NCBI GenBank assembly: GCA_044223995.1
Contig: JBGALE010000001.1
Coordinates: 1,240,001-1,304,000 of the forward strand
DNA: 64,000 nucleotides
Source of the DNA: JACMLD01 sp044223995
GTDB lineage: Bacteria; Bacteroidota; Bacteroidia; Chitinophagales; Chitinophagaceae
Reading direction: 5' to 3'
This document shows positions 54,326 through 61,614 of this stretch, one piece after another (within the stretch, counting starts at the first letter, position 1; every line of letters starts with the position of its first letter). The notes under the pieces were generated by a model, which ran no database searches, was not told where the DNA came from, and saw nothing but the letters and a program-made list of their open reading frames with translations. A program made the translations under genes and the position numbers.

Positions 54326-54881
54326 AGTTTCCCCAGCGATAGGTGTTGATGTTCAGACCAGCCAAATCCAGCATACGGTCGGTAACGGTAGCGGCAGCCT
54401 CTTCCAGTGTATTGGGTTTGCTGTAAAAAGAAGGAGAGGCCGGGCAAATAATACCTCCCGCTAGCGTAACGGTTTCCATATTACGGATATGAATGAGATT
54501 ATAAGGAGTATCCCTGATCATGCAAAGCAATCTTCTCCTTTCCTTTAAGATGACATCTGCTGCCCTTGTCACAAGATCATTGGAGATACCGGATGCGATC
54601 CTTCCAAGTGTACCCATGGAGCAGGGTACAATCAGCATAATATTGTATTTTCCCGAACCGGAAGCAAAGGGGGCGGAAAAATCATTCTTGTGGTAGGTCT
54701 TTACCGGGTAACTGGAATAAGATTCATTGCCCAGCTCGGTTTTCCACACTTCCCTGGCATTGTCGCTGATGACGAGGGACAGTTCGTCCCATTGCTCACG
54801 GATGGCAAGCAATTTGTCGAGTAAAACCCTGGCGTATAAGGAGCCGCTGGCGCCTGTCACAGCTACGACAATTTTGTTCAT
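54324..54881 (-). CDS. ubiX: flavin prenyltransferase UbiX
   Basis: Makes the prenylated FMN cofactor of UbiD-type decarboxylases. The 185-residue product has the FMN-binding VAVTGASGSLYARVLLDKL at the start, LVISDNAREVWKTE, IVPCSMGTLGRIASGI (the catalytic Ser/Cys loop region) and LILKERRRLLCMIRDTPYN. No ubiD gene is in the window. ATG 54881 (MNKIVVAVTG) is preferred: the upstream TTG at 54908 lies just beside the -7 element. Confidence 0.94.
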   Translation of the reverse strand: MNKIVVAVTGASGSLYARVLLDKLLAIREQWDELSLVISDNAREVWKTELGNESYSSYPVKTYHKNDFSAPFASGSGKYNIMLIVPCSMGTLGRIASGISNDLVTRAADVILKERRRLLCMIRDTPYNLIHIRNMETVTLAGGIICPASPSFYSKPNTLEEAAATVTDRMLDLAGLNINTYRWGN

Positions 54882-54892
54882 TACAGTTCGTT

Positions 54893-54900
54893 TACCTTTG
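54893..54900 (+). promoter_or_regulatory. -7 promoter element of thioredoxin-like gene
   Basis: TACCTTTG, exact match, 19 nt before ATG 54920. It faces a minus-strand element only 9 nt away. Confidence 0.55.
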
Positions 54901-54909
54901 TACTTCAAA

Positions 54910-54917
54910 CAAAAATA
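54910..54917 (-). promoter_or_regulatory. -7 promoter element of ubiX
   Basis: TATTTTTG on the minus strand, exact match, 28 nt before the ubiX ATG. It lies between the plus-strand -7 element and the plus-strand start codon. Confidence 0.55.
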
Positions 54918-54919
54918 CT

Positions 54920-55450
54920 ATGCAGAAGTTTATGCTATTGATATTTTCGGCTGTTGCAGTTACTTTCTTTTCAGCCGAAAAAAGAGTGGTAAGGGATGAA
55001 AAGATAAAGTGGATGACACTGACCGAGGCCGAAACTGCGCTCCAAAAGGAGAAGAAGCCTATCCTGATTGACCTGTATACCGATTGGTGTGGCTGGTGTA
55101 AAGTGATGGATAAAAAAACTTATACCAACAAACATGTCATTGATTACCTGCAGGCAAATTTTTACCCGGTAAAGTTAAATGCTGAGACCAGGGAGACGCT
55201 AAAATGGGCGAACAAGGCCTATAACTTTAATAGCAGTTACAAGACAAATGATTTTGCCATGTATTTAACATATGGCCAGTTGTCCTTTCCCACCACAGTT
55301 ATCATACCTACCGATAATAGTGGCCCACAGCCGGTTCCGGGCTATCTTGAGCCCAAAGAACTGGAGATGATATTAAAATATTTTGGTGAGGGAAAGTATG
55401 GGAAGGTGCCTTTTAACGAATACCAGAAAGGGTTCAAGGCTAGCTGGTAG
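54920..55450 (+). CDS. secreted thioredoxin-like protein with CGWC site
   Basis: The 176-residue product has an N-terminal hydrophobic signal (MLLIFSAVAVTFFSA) and a thioredoxin-like domain with LIDLYTDWCGWCKVMDKKTY; the CGWC active site and W-C-x-W-C-K context match DUF255/thioredoxin_7-like proteins. The cis-Pro region is SFPTTVII. A periplasmic redox role is inferred. It is divergent from ubiX with overlapping promoters. Confidence 0.88.
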   Translation: MQKFMLLIFSAVAVTFFSAEKRVVRDEKIKWMTLTEAETALQKEKKPILIDLYTDWCGWCKVMDKKTYTNKHVIDYLQANFYPVKLNAETRETLKWANKAYNFNSSYKTNDFAMYLTYGQLSFPTTVIIPTDNSGPQPVPGYLEPKELEMILKYFGEGKYGKVPFNEYQKGFKASW

Positions 55451-55484
55451 ACCTTTGGCAAAGAATTTGAACCCCTTTAAAAGA

Positions 55485-55613
55485 TTTTCATAGAATATTG
55501 GATTGAAACGGCCCCGATGTCTATCGGGGCTAATTATTTTCCCCCAATGCAACTTTGGGTAAATACTTATTGTCTAATGAATAGGTTTTTCATAGGATAT
55601 TGGATTAAAAACG
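55485..55613. repeat. repeated TTTTCATAGRATATTGGATT element (two copies)
   Basis: Copy 1 starts at 55485 and copy 2 at 55587; the first 20 bases differ at one position and both continue into an A-rich stretch with ACG. Each is followed at once by a hairpin whose centre reads GAT-N-TCTATC. A partial third copy, TTTTCATAGGATAAGG, lies at 55852. Confidence 0.6.
55511..55530 (+). terminator. hairpin after thioredoxin-like gene
   Basis: An 8-bp perfect stem GCCCCGAT-GTCT-ATCGGGGC. The downstream sequence TAATTATTTT is only partly T-rich. Confidence 0.5.
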
Positions 55614-55643
55614 GGCTGGATTTCTATCCTGGCCCTTTTTTTT
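55613..55643 (+). terminator. strong Rho-independent terminator-like hairpin
   Basis: GGGC/GCCC and GGAT/ATCC stems around a TTCT loop, with a small internal loop, followed by eight T. Confidence 0.65.
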
Positions 55644-55896
55644 GTAAAAAATTTTCCAGCTCCCCGCTTATACGCATTCAAAGGATTTTCTGCATTATTT
55701 AAACAGTTTACAACAGATATACCGCCTTACTTCTGCCATAAAACGGCATTTACGCATTGTTTGCATTGATTCTAATCAATTAGTGTTGAAATGACACAAA
55801 AAAAAATTGTCGGTGCAACTAGTTTTATTGGTGCAACATCTTATATTTGAATTTTCATAGGATAAGGTTTAATGGTTAATGGTATTTGATTAGTGC

Positions 55897-55925
55897 ATCC
55901 CGCCCTTCAAGGCGGGATTTTTTTT
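55897..55925 (+). terminator. Rho-independent terminator-like hairpin
   Basis: An 8-bp perfect stem ATCCCGCC/GGCGGGAT with loop CTTCAA followed by eight T. No plus-strand gene lies between it and the previous two hairpins, so three terminators follow one another. Confidence 0.65.
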
Positions 55926-55962
55926 GGATAACCCCCTTCATTATAGACTGGCTTAATAAAAG

Positions 55963-55988
55963 AAATCCCACCGCGTGCGGTGGGATTT
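55963..55988 (-). terminator. 26-nt perfect palindrome, terminator of alpha-oxoamine synthase gene
   Basis: AAATCCCACCGC followed by GT and GCGGTGGGATTT, a perfect 12-bp arm length. On the minus strand it is followed by CTTTTATTAAG, 24 nt after the stop codon at 56013. Confidence 0.7.
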
Positions 55989-56012
55989 GTCATTGCGGGT
56001 AATGTTAATTTT

Positions 56013-57269
56013 TTACATTGCTTCGGCCATATCAGGTATCTCTGCCACTTTATAGGCGCCTGCATCCAGTTTTTGCTTGGTAGCAGTAAATGCTTCCAGT
56101 GTTGCTTCGATATCAGCATCGGTATGTGAAGCCGTTGGTATCAAACGATAAATGATTTGTCCGCGCGGGATAACAGGATATACAACGATAGAACAGAAGA
56201 TTCCATAGTTTTCGCGCAGGTCGAGTACCATCGCTGTAGCTTCCGGTACATCACCCTTCATATACACGGGCGTTACCATGGTATTGGTGGTACCGATATC
56301 AAAGCCCCGGTCTTTTAAACCTTTCTGTAATTTGTTGGCATTGTACCACAATCTTTCCCGCAGTTCGGGCATTGTCTTCAGCATATCCATGCGCTTCAGC
56401 ATTCCGTCGACGATGATCAGTGGCAGGCTTTTGGCAAATATTTGTGAACGGGTATTGTAGCGCAAATATGCCAGCACATCTTTATCACCGGCAATAAATG
56501 CACCGATACTTCCCATTGATTTTACAAAGGTGGAGAAATATAAATCAACGCCATCCTGGCAACTCTGCTCTTCATCTGTTCCTGCCCCGGTAGGGCCCAT
56601 GCTGCCGAAACCATGTGCGTCATCAATCAGCAAACGGAACTCATATTTTTGTTTCAACGCCACGATTTCCTTCAGCTTCCCCTGGTTGCCACTCATGCCA
56701 AAAACACCTTCTGTGATTACCAGGATACCACCGCCGGTTTTTTCAACCATACGGGTGGCACGCTGCATTTGCTTTTCAAAATCTTCTATATTGTTGTGCT
56801 TGTAAGCATAGCTGTAGCCAAGGTGTAAACGAACGCCATCAACCAGGCAGGCATGGCTCTCCCCATCATACACGATAACATCGCGGCGGTTTACCAAAGC
56901 ATCGATACAACTCATCACACCCTGGTAGCCAAAGTTGAGCAGCATGGCATCTTCTTTTTTTACAAAGGGGGCCAATACCCTTTCCAGCGCTTCGTGCATG
57001 CTGGTATTTCCGCTCATCATGCGGGCGCCCATTGGATTGCCCATGCCCCAGCGTGCTGCTGCCTCTGCATCAATTTTGCGAACCTCCGGATGGTTTACCA
57101 GGCCGAGATAGTTATTAAGGCTCCATACAATCCTTTCCTTTCCCCGGAACTTCATCCGGTTACCCAATTCACCCTCCAGTTTAGGGAAAGCAAAATAACC
57201 ATGAGCCCTTTTCATATGCTGGCCAATCGGACCGCCATCTTTCACCAATTTTTCAAAAACATCTGCCAT
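56013..57269 (-). CDS. alpha-oxoamine synthase family PLP enzyme (BioF/KBL/SPT-like)
   Basis: The 418-residue product is a fold-type I PLP enzyme that condenses an amino acid with an acyl-CoA. It has NYLGL (residue 53), GNTSMHEALE, DGESHACLVDG (His stacking on PLP, H139), LLIDDAHGFGSMGPTG and the PLP lysine K250 in STFVKSMGS. Sequence around these sites differs from both BioF and the Bacteroides serine palmitoyltransferase, so the product (7-keto-8-aminopelargonate, 2-amino-3-ketobutyrate or 3-ketosphinganine) is undecided. Sphingolipid synthesis is an attractive guess for this phylum. Perfect -7 element upstream; isolated from other genes. Confidence 0.85.
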   Translation of the reverse strand: MADVFEKLVKDGGPIGQHMKRAHGYFAFPKLEGELGNRMKFRGKERIVWSLNNYLGLVNHPEVRKIDAEAAARWGMGNPMGARMMSGNTSMHEALERVLAPFVKKEDAMLLNFGYQGVMSCIDALVNRRDVIVYDGESHACLVDGVRLHLGYSYAYKHNNIEDFEKQMQRATRMVEKTGGGILVITEGVFGMSGNQGKLKEIVALKQKYEFRLLIDDAHGFGSMGPTGAGTDEEQSCQDGVDLYFSTFVKSMGSIGAFIAGDKDVLAYLRYNTRSQIFAKSLPLIIVDGMLKRMDMLKTMPELRERLWYNANKLQKGLKDRGFDIGTTNTMVTPVYMKGDVPEATAMVLDLRENYGIFCSIVVYPVIPRGQIIYRLIPTASHTDADIEATLEAFTATKQKLDAGAYKVAEIPDMAEAM

Positions 57270-57302
57270 ATTATGGATTTGTTAAGCGATTTTGGAATGC
57301 CG

Positions 57303-57310
57303 CAAAGGTA
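57303..57310 (-). promoter_or_regulatory. -7 promoter element of alpha-oxoamine synthase gene
   Basis: TACCTTTG on the minus strand, exact match, 33 nt before the ATG at 57269. Confidence 0.6.
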
Positions 57311-57460
57311 CAGAATTCAGGCTAAAGGCGGGCCGGTAAAACCCCATTAAATATGTGAAAATGCATAAAAAGCCAGGACATATTATCACGGTCAATGGCA
57401 GTAAAACTAAAATACCCATATACCAATAAACTTCGGTCGTGCTTTCAAACATCATTCATT

Positions 57461-57468
57461 TACATTTG
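57461..57468 (+). promoter_or_regulatory. -7 promoter element of PafA-like gene
   Basis: TACATTTG, exact match, 9 nt before ATG 57478; it excludes the upstream start at 57439. Confidence 0.6.
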
Positions 57469-57477
57469 TCAAAATTT

Positions 57478-59139
57478 ATGTCAATGCGGAAATATATACT
57501 ATTAGTTTTACTGGTATCATTATCTGTCACAACAATCATTGCCCAGGTGAATAGTAATGCCGCTGTAAAAAACACAATGCTTCAGCGGCCAAAGCTGGTG
57601 GTAGGGATAGTAGTCGATCAAATGCGCTGGGATTACCTGTACCGGTATTACAACCGCTATGGAACAGGTGGTTTCAAACGACTGCTGAACGATGGTTTCT
57701 CCTGCGAAAACACACTGATCAATTACCTGCCCTCCTTCACGGCAGTAGGGCATAGCTGTATATTTACCGGTTCAGTTCCTGCTTTAAGTGGTATTGCCGG
57801 AAATGACTGGATGGATCAATTATCCGGGAAAACTTTGTACTGCACTTCCGACTCGACGGTTCAAAGTGTGGGCAATGAGTCGGAAGATGGAAAGATGTCT
57901 CCAAGAAATTTACTGGTATCCACGATTACCGATGAATTAAGAGTAGCTACCAATTTTAAATCGAGGGTGATTGGTGTTTCATTAAAAGACAGGGCCTCTA
58001 TTTTACCTGCCGGTCATACTGCCAACGGTGCATTCTGGTTTGACGATGCCAGCGGTCATTTTATCACCAGCACTTATTATATGCAGCAATTGCCGCCCTG
58101 GGTGATAAAGTTCAACGGTGATAACAATGTAGAGAAATTAATTGCGGGTGGTTGGAATACGCTGTACCCCATTGGTACCTACAAAAGTAGTGACAACGAT
58201 GACGAATCTTACGAAGGAAAGTTTGCCGGCGAAAGCGCACCTGTATTTCCACATGCCATCAATGAAATATATAAAAAGAACAAGGGAAGCTTCCGTTATA
58301 CTCCATTTGGTAACACACTTACACTGGATTTTGCAAAAGCTGCTGTTGACGCATACCAGCTCGGTAAAGGGGAAGCAACTGATTTCCTAACGATCAATTG
58401 TGCCTCCACCGATTATGTCGGCCACATGTTTGGGACCAATTCAATTGAAATAGAAGACACCTACCTGCGCCTTGACAAAGATCTCACAGCATTGTTTCAA
58501 TCGCTTGATGAAAAAGTGGGAAAGGGGCAATACCTTGTTTTCCTCTCGGCCGATCATGGCGCCGCACATGCCATCGGATTTATGCAGGAGCATGAGCTAC
58601 CCGCCGATTTCTGGAGCGGCAAATCATTGGTAGAATCATTGAATAAATTACTGGCCGAGCGTTTCAATGTTCAAAACCTTGTCCGTTCATTGCAGAACTA
58701 CCAGGTGAATTATAATATGAACCGGATTATTACCGACCGCCTGGATTATACAGCCATCAAAAAAGCTACTGTTGATTATTTAAAGCAACAACCCGGTATC
58801 AGTTATGCAGTGGACGTGGACGAAATAGGAAAATCGCCCATACCTGAGCCTTTAAAGACAATGATCGCCAACGGCTATAATTTTAGGAGGAGCGGTGGTG
58901 TGCAGATTGTATTAAACGCCGGTTGGTTTGATGGGTATAGCCGGACCGGTACCACGCACGGAACATGGAACCCGTATGACACGCATATTCCACTGTTATG
59001 GTATGGCTGGAATATCAAGCCAGGCAAAAGCAATCATGAAGTACACATGACCGATATCGCGCCTACGCTGGCGGCATTGTTGCATATACAGGCACCCAAT
59101 GGAAATATTGGTAAAGTAATAGAAGAATTGGTTAAATAA
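57478..59139 (+). CDS. pafA: PafA-like alkaline phosphatase (secreted)
   Basis: Secreted phosphate-independent alkaline phosphatase of the nucleotide pyrophosphatase/phosphodiesterase fold. The 553-residue product has a signal peptide (YILLVLLVSLSVTTIIAQ) and PafA-type residues: metal Asp in VVDQMRWDY (about 48), nucleophile Thr about 88 in PSFTAVGHS, Asn about 109 in GIAGNDW, and the Lys/Arg pair in SLKDRASILPAGH (about 170/172). LSADHGAAHAIGF and TGTTHGTWNPYDTHIPLL supply the other metal ligands. PafA of Elizabethkingia uses the same Asn and Lys/Arg set. It stands alone, before convergent fbaB. Confidence 0.9.
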   Translation: MSMRKYILLVLLVSLSVTTIIAQVNSNAAVKNTMLQRPKLVVGIVVDQMRWDYLYRYYNRYGTGGFKRLLNDGFSCENTLINYLPSFTAVGHSCIFTGSVPALSGIAGNDWMDQLSGKTLYCTSDSTVQSVGNESEDGKMSPRNLLVSTITDELRVATNFKSRVIGVSLKDRASILPAGHTANGAFWFDDASGHFITSTYYMQQLPPWVIKFNGDNNVEKLIAGGWNTLYPIGTYKSSDNDDESYEGKFAGESAPVFPHAINEIYKKNKGSFRYTPFGNTLTLDFAKAAVDAYQLGKGEATDFLTINCASTDYVGHMFGTNSIEIEDTYLRLDKDLTALFQSLDEKVGKGQYLVFLSADHGAAHAIGFMQEHELPADFWSGKSLVESLNKLLAERFNVQNLVRSLQNYQVNYNMNRIITDRLDYTAIKKATVDYLKQQPGISYAVDVDEIGKSPIPEPLKTMIANGYNFRRSGGVQIVLNAGWFDGYSRTGTTHGTWNPYDTHIPLLWYGWNIKPGKSNHEVHMTDIAPTLAALLHIQAPNGNIGKVIEELVK

Positions 59140-59153
59140 GCCGGGCAAAAAAT

Positions 59154-59181
59154 AACCCTACAGGCCGAGGCGGGTAGGGTT
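59154..59181 (-). terminator. terminator of fbaB
   Basis: An 8-bp perfect stem AACCCTAC/GTAGGGTT with a 12-nt loop. On the minus strand the stem is followed by a T-rich stretch (ATTTTTTG), 26 nt after the fbaB stop; for the plus strand no T run follows. Confidence 0.7.
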
Positions 59182-59206
59182 GTCAGCTTTATCACGATTG
59201 GATTAG

Positions 59207-60265
59207 TTATGCAATGGTAATACTTTTATCGAGGTAAACATCCTGTATTGTGTGTAATAATTCTATTCCTTCATGCATAGGTTTTTGAAAAGCCTTGCGC
59301 CCGCTGATCAATCCCATTCCACCAGCACGTTTATTAATAACAGCCGTGACCACTGCTTCGCTTAAATCGGTGGCGCCCTTGCTTTCCCCGCCACTGTTGA
59401 TCAATCCAACCCTGCCCATGTAACAGTTGGCTACCTGGTAGCGGCAAAGATCAATGGGGTGATCACTGGTAAGGTTGGTATATACCAGTTTGCTGGTCTT
59501 GCCATGTTTTGTAGCGTTGTAACCACCATTATTGGTGGGTAATTTTTGTTTGATGATATCGGCCTGCAGTGTAACACCCAAATGATTGGCCTGGCCTGTG
59601 AGATCAGCCGCAGTATGATAATCTACTCCATCCACCTTGAATGCATTGTTGCGCAGGTAACACCACAAAACTGTACTCATGCCCAATTCATGTGCTATGG
59701 AAAAAGCAGTGGCTACTTCCTGTAATTGACGGGTACTTTCAGGGCTGCCCCAATATATGGTGGCGCCAACAGATATGGCGCCCATGCTCCACGCATCTTT
59801 TATTTTGCCAAACATCACCTGGTCGAATTTATTTGGGTAACTGAGAAACTCATTGTGATTGATCTTCACCATGAAGGGGATTTTATGTGCCCACTTGCGG
59901 CTAACGGTGGCGAGCACACCAAAAGTGGACGCCACAGCATTGCAGCCGCCTTCTACCGCAAGGCGGACAATATTTTCCGGATCGAAATAAATAGGATTGG
60001 GTGCGAAGGATGCCCCGGCGCTGTGTTCAATGCCCTGGTCGACGGGTAAAATAGACAGGTAGCCTGTTCCGGAGAGCCTGCCATGGTTCAACATGTCCTG
60101 GAGGCTGCGCAACACCTGATTGCTTCGGTTGCTTTCCAGCCACACACGATCAAGGTGATGCGGGTCAGGTAAATGAAGAGAGGATTTGTCAATGGTCTTA
60201 CACTGGTGGCTGAGTAAACTGGCGGCCTGTTTGCCAAGCAGTTCTATAATTTTGGAGGAAGACAT
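59207..60265 (-). CDS. fbaB: class I fructose-bisphosphate aldolase (DhnA/FbaB type)
   Basis: The 352-residue product is a Schiff-base aldolase of the DeoC/FbaB group. Visible blocks are SILPVDQGIEHSAGASF (near the start of the barrel), FMVKINHNEFLS, GAISVGATIYWGS, and GRVGLINSGGESKGATDL (phosphate-binding); the Schiff-base Lys is expected in the KLVYTNLTSDHP region. It cleaves fructose-1,6-bisphosphate. It lies directly downstream of class II fbaA on the same strand. TAAAGATA (60305-60312, minus TATCTTTA) is a one-mismatch -7 element of its own. Confidence 0.93.
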   Translation of the reverse strand: MSSSKIIELLGKQAASLLSHQCKTIDKSSLHLPDPHHLDRVWLESNRSNQVLRSLQDMLNHGRLSGTGYLSILPVDQGIEHSAGASFAPNPIYFDPENIVRLAVEGGCNAVASTFGVLATVSRKWAHKIPFMVKINHNEFLSYPNKFDQVMFGKIKDAWSMGAISVGATIYWGSPESTRQLQEVATAFSIAHELGMSTVLWCYLRNNAFKVDGVDYHTAADLTGQANHLGVTLQADIIKQKLPTNNGGYNATKHGKTSKLVYTNLTSDHPIDLCRYQVANCYMGRVGLINSGGESKGATDLSEAVVTAVINKRAGGMGLISGRKAFQKPMHEGIELLHTIQDVYLDKSITIA

Positions 60266-60319
60266 ATAAAGCTTATTAAAACAGTTATACTAACAATCGT
60301 TAGGTAAAGATACGTCGTT

Positions 60320-60336
60320 GAAGTGTGCGACGCAAC
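60320..60336. repeat. 17-bp dispersed repeat, copy 2
   Basis: GAAGTGTGCGACGCAAC, identical to 21454-21470, 8 nt upstream of the -7-like element of fbaB. Confidence 0.6.
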
Positions 60337-60358
60337 AAAAGTGGAGAAATGTGAAAAT

Positions 60359-60381
60359 GCCGGGCAAAGAAATAGCCCGGC
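60359..60381 (-). terminator. hairpin between fbaA and fbaB
   Basis: A 7-bp perfect stem GCCGGGC/GCCCGGC. On the minus strand an alternative stem just before it (ATAGCCTGGC-ATTT-GCCGGGCTAT, one T-G wobble) uses the same GCCGGGC bases, so the two cannot form together. Weak T run after either. Confidence 0.4.
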
Positions 60382-60417
60382 AAATGCCAGGCTATTGAAA
60401 AAATAATATAGGAATGA

Positions 60418-61485
60418 CTATGCGTTCCTGTTGATACAATTCAAATCATCGAAGGCAACTTCCAATCGCTTGATAAATGTTTCTTCGCCCTTGCGCAACC
60501 ATACGCGGGGGTCATAATATTTTTTATTAGGCTTATCTTTTCCTTCGGGGTTGCCCAATTGTCCCTGCAGGTAAGCTTCGTTCTTTTTATAAAAGCCCAA
60601 TACACCTTCCCAGAAACTCCATTGCAAATCCGTATCAATGTTCATCTTGATGGCACCATAGCTAATAGCTTCGCGGATTTGGTTTTGCGGGGAGCCGCTG
60701 CCACCATGAAACACGAAATAGACAGGCTTTGGCCCTGTCTTCAATTCTTTCTCGATATAGTCCTGGCTGTTCTTTAAAATAATTGGGCGCAATTCTACAT
60801 TGCCCGGGCTATATACACCATGTACGTTTCCAAATGCGGCTGCTACGGAAAACAACCTGCCTACTTTACTCAATTCAGTGTAGGCATAGGCAACGTGTTG
60901 GGGTTGCGTATACAGTTTTTCATTTTCAACACCACTGTTGTCAACACCATCTTCTTCACCACCGGTAACACCGAGCTCAATTTCAATAGCCATTCCCAAT
61001 GGCTGCATGCGTTTGAAAAATTCAACAGAAGTGTGAATGTTTTCTTCTATGGGTTCTTCACTGAGATCGAGCATATGTGAACTGAAAAGGGGCTGTCCTT
61101 TTTCTTTATAAAACTGTTCACCGGCATCGAGCAGGCCGCTGATCCAGGGGAGCCATTTCTTGGCTGCGTGATCGGTATGCAATACAACCGGTACGCCATA
61201 GTATTTTGCTACATTATGTATATGCAGTGCACCACTGACACCGCCGGTAATATTTGCCTGCAATTTGTCATTGGGCATTCCTTTTCCGGCGATAAATTGC
61301 GCGCCACCATTGGAGAATTGAATAATAACGGGAGAGTTTACCTTGGCTGCAGTTTCCAGCACCGCATTAATGGTATTGGTACCAATGGTGTTCACTGCGG
61401 GAATTGCAAACTGGTTATCTTTTGCGTCTTTGTAGAGTGCTTCCAGCTCTTCGCCAAACAGCACGCCGGGTTTGTACTTTTTCAT
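60418..61485 (-). CDS. fbaA: class II fructose-bisphosphate aldolase
   Basis: Zinc-dependent aldolase of glycolysis/gluconeogenesis. The 355-residue product has the class II signatures: VVLHTDHAAKKWLPWI (metal His), LGVTGGEEDGVDN, FGNVHGVYSPGNVELRP (second His) and FHGGSGSPQNQIREAI with YGAIKMNIDTDLQWSFW. Length matches the long (type A) class II enzymes. Promoter: TATCTTTG at 61555-61562, giving a leader of about 65 nt. The class I enzyme lies 152 nt downstream. Confidence 0.96.
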   Translation of the reverse strand: MKKYKPGVLFGEELEALYKDAKDNQFAIPAVNTIGTNTINAVLETAAKVNSPVIIQFSNGGAQFIAGKGMPNDKLQANITGGVSGALHIHNVAKYYGVPVVLHTDHAAKKWLPWISGLLDAGEQFYKEKGQPLFSSHMLDLSEEPIEENIHTSVEFFKRMQPLGMAIEIELGVTGGEEDGVDNSGVENEKLYTQPQHVAYAYTELSKVGRLFSVAAAFGNVHGVYSPGNVELRPIILKNSQDYIEKELKTGPKPVYFVFHGGSGSPQNQIREAISYGAIKMNIDTDLQWSFWEGVLGFYKKNEAYLQGQLGNPEGKDKPNKKYYDPRVWLRKGEETFIKRLEVAFDDLNCINRNA

Positions 61486-61554
61486 TGTTTAAAACGCTGA
61501 CGTTTTTGTTGTAAAATTAGTTTCCGTTATAGCAGCAACAATATTTGTGAGGCG

Positions 61555-61562
61555 CAAAGATA
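61555..61562 (-). promoter_or_regulatory. -7 promoter element of fbaA
   Basis: TATCTTTG on the minus strand, exact match, 69 nt before ATG 61485. Confidence 0.6.
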
Positions 61563-61614
61563 CCATTCCCCCGGCTTCTGTAAAATTGAATATTTGAAAA
61601 TACTAACGGGTGTT

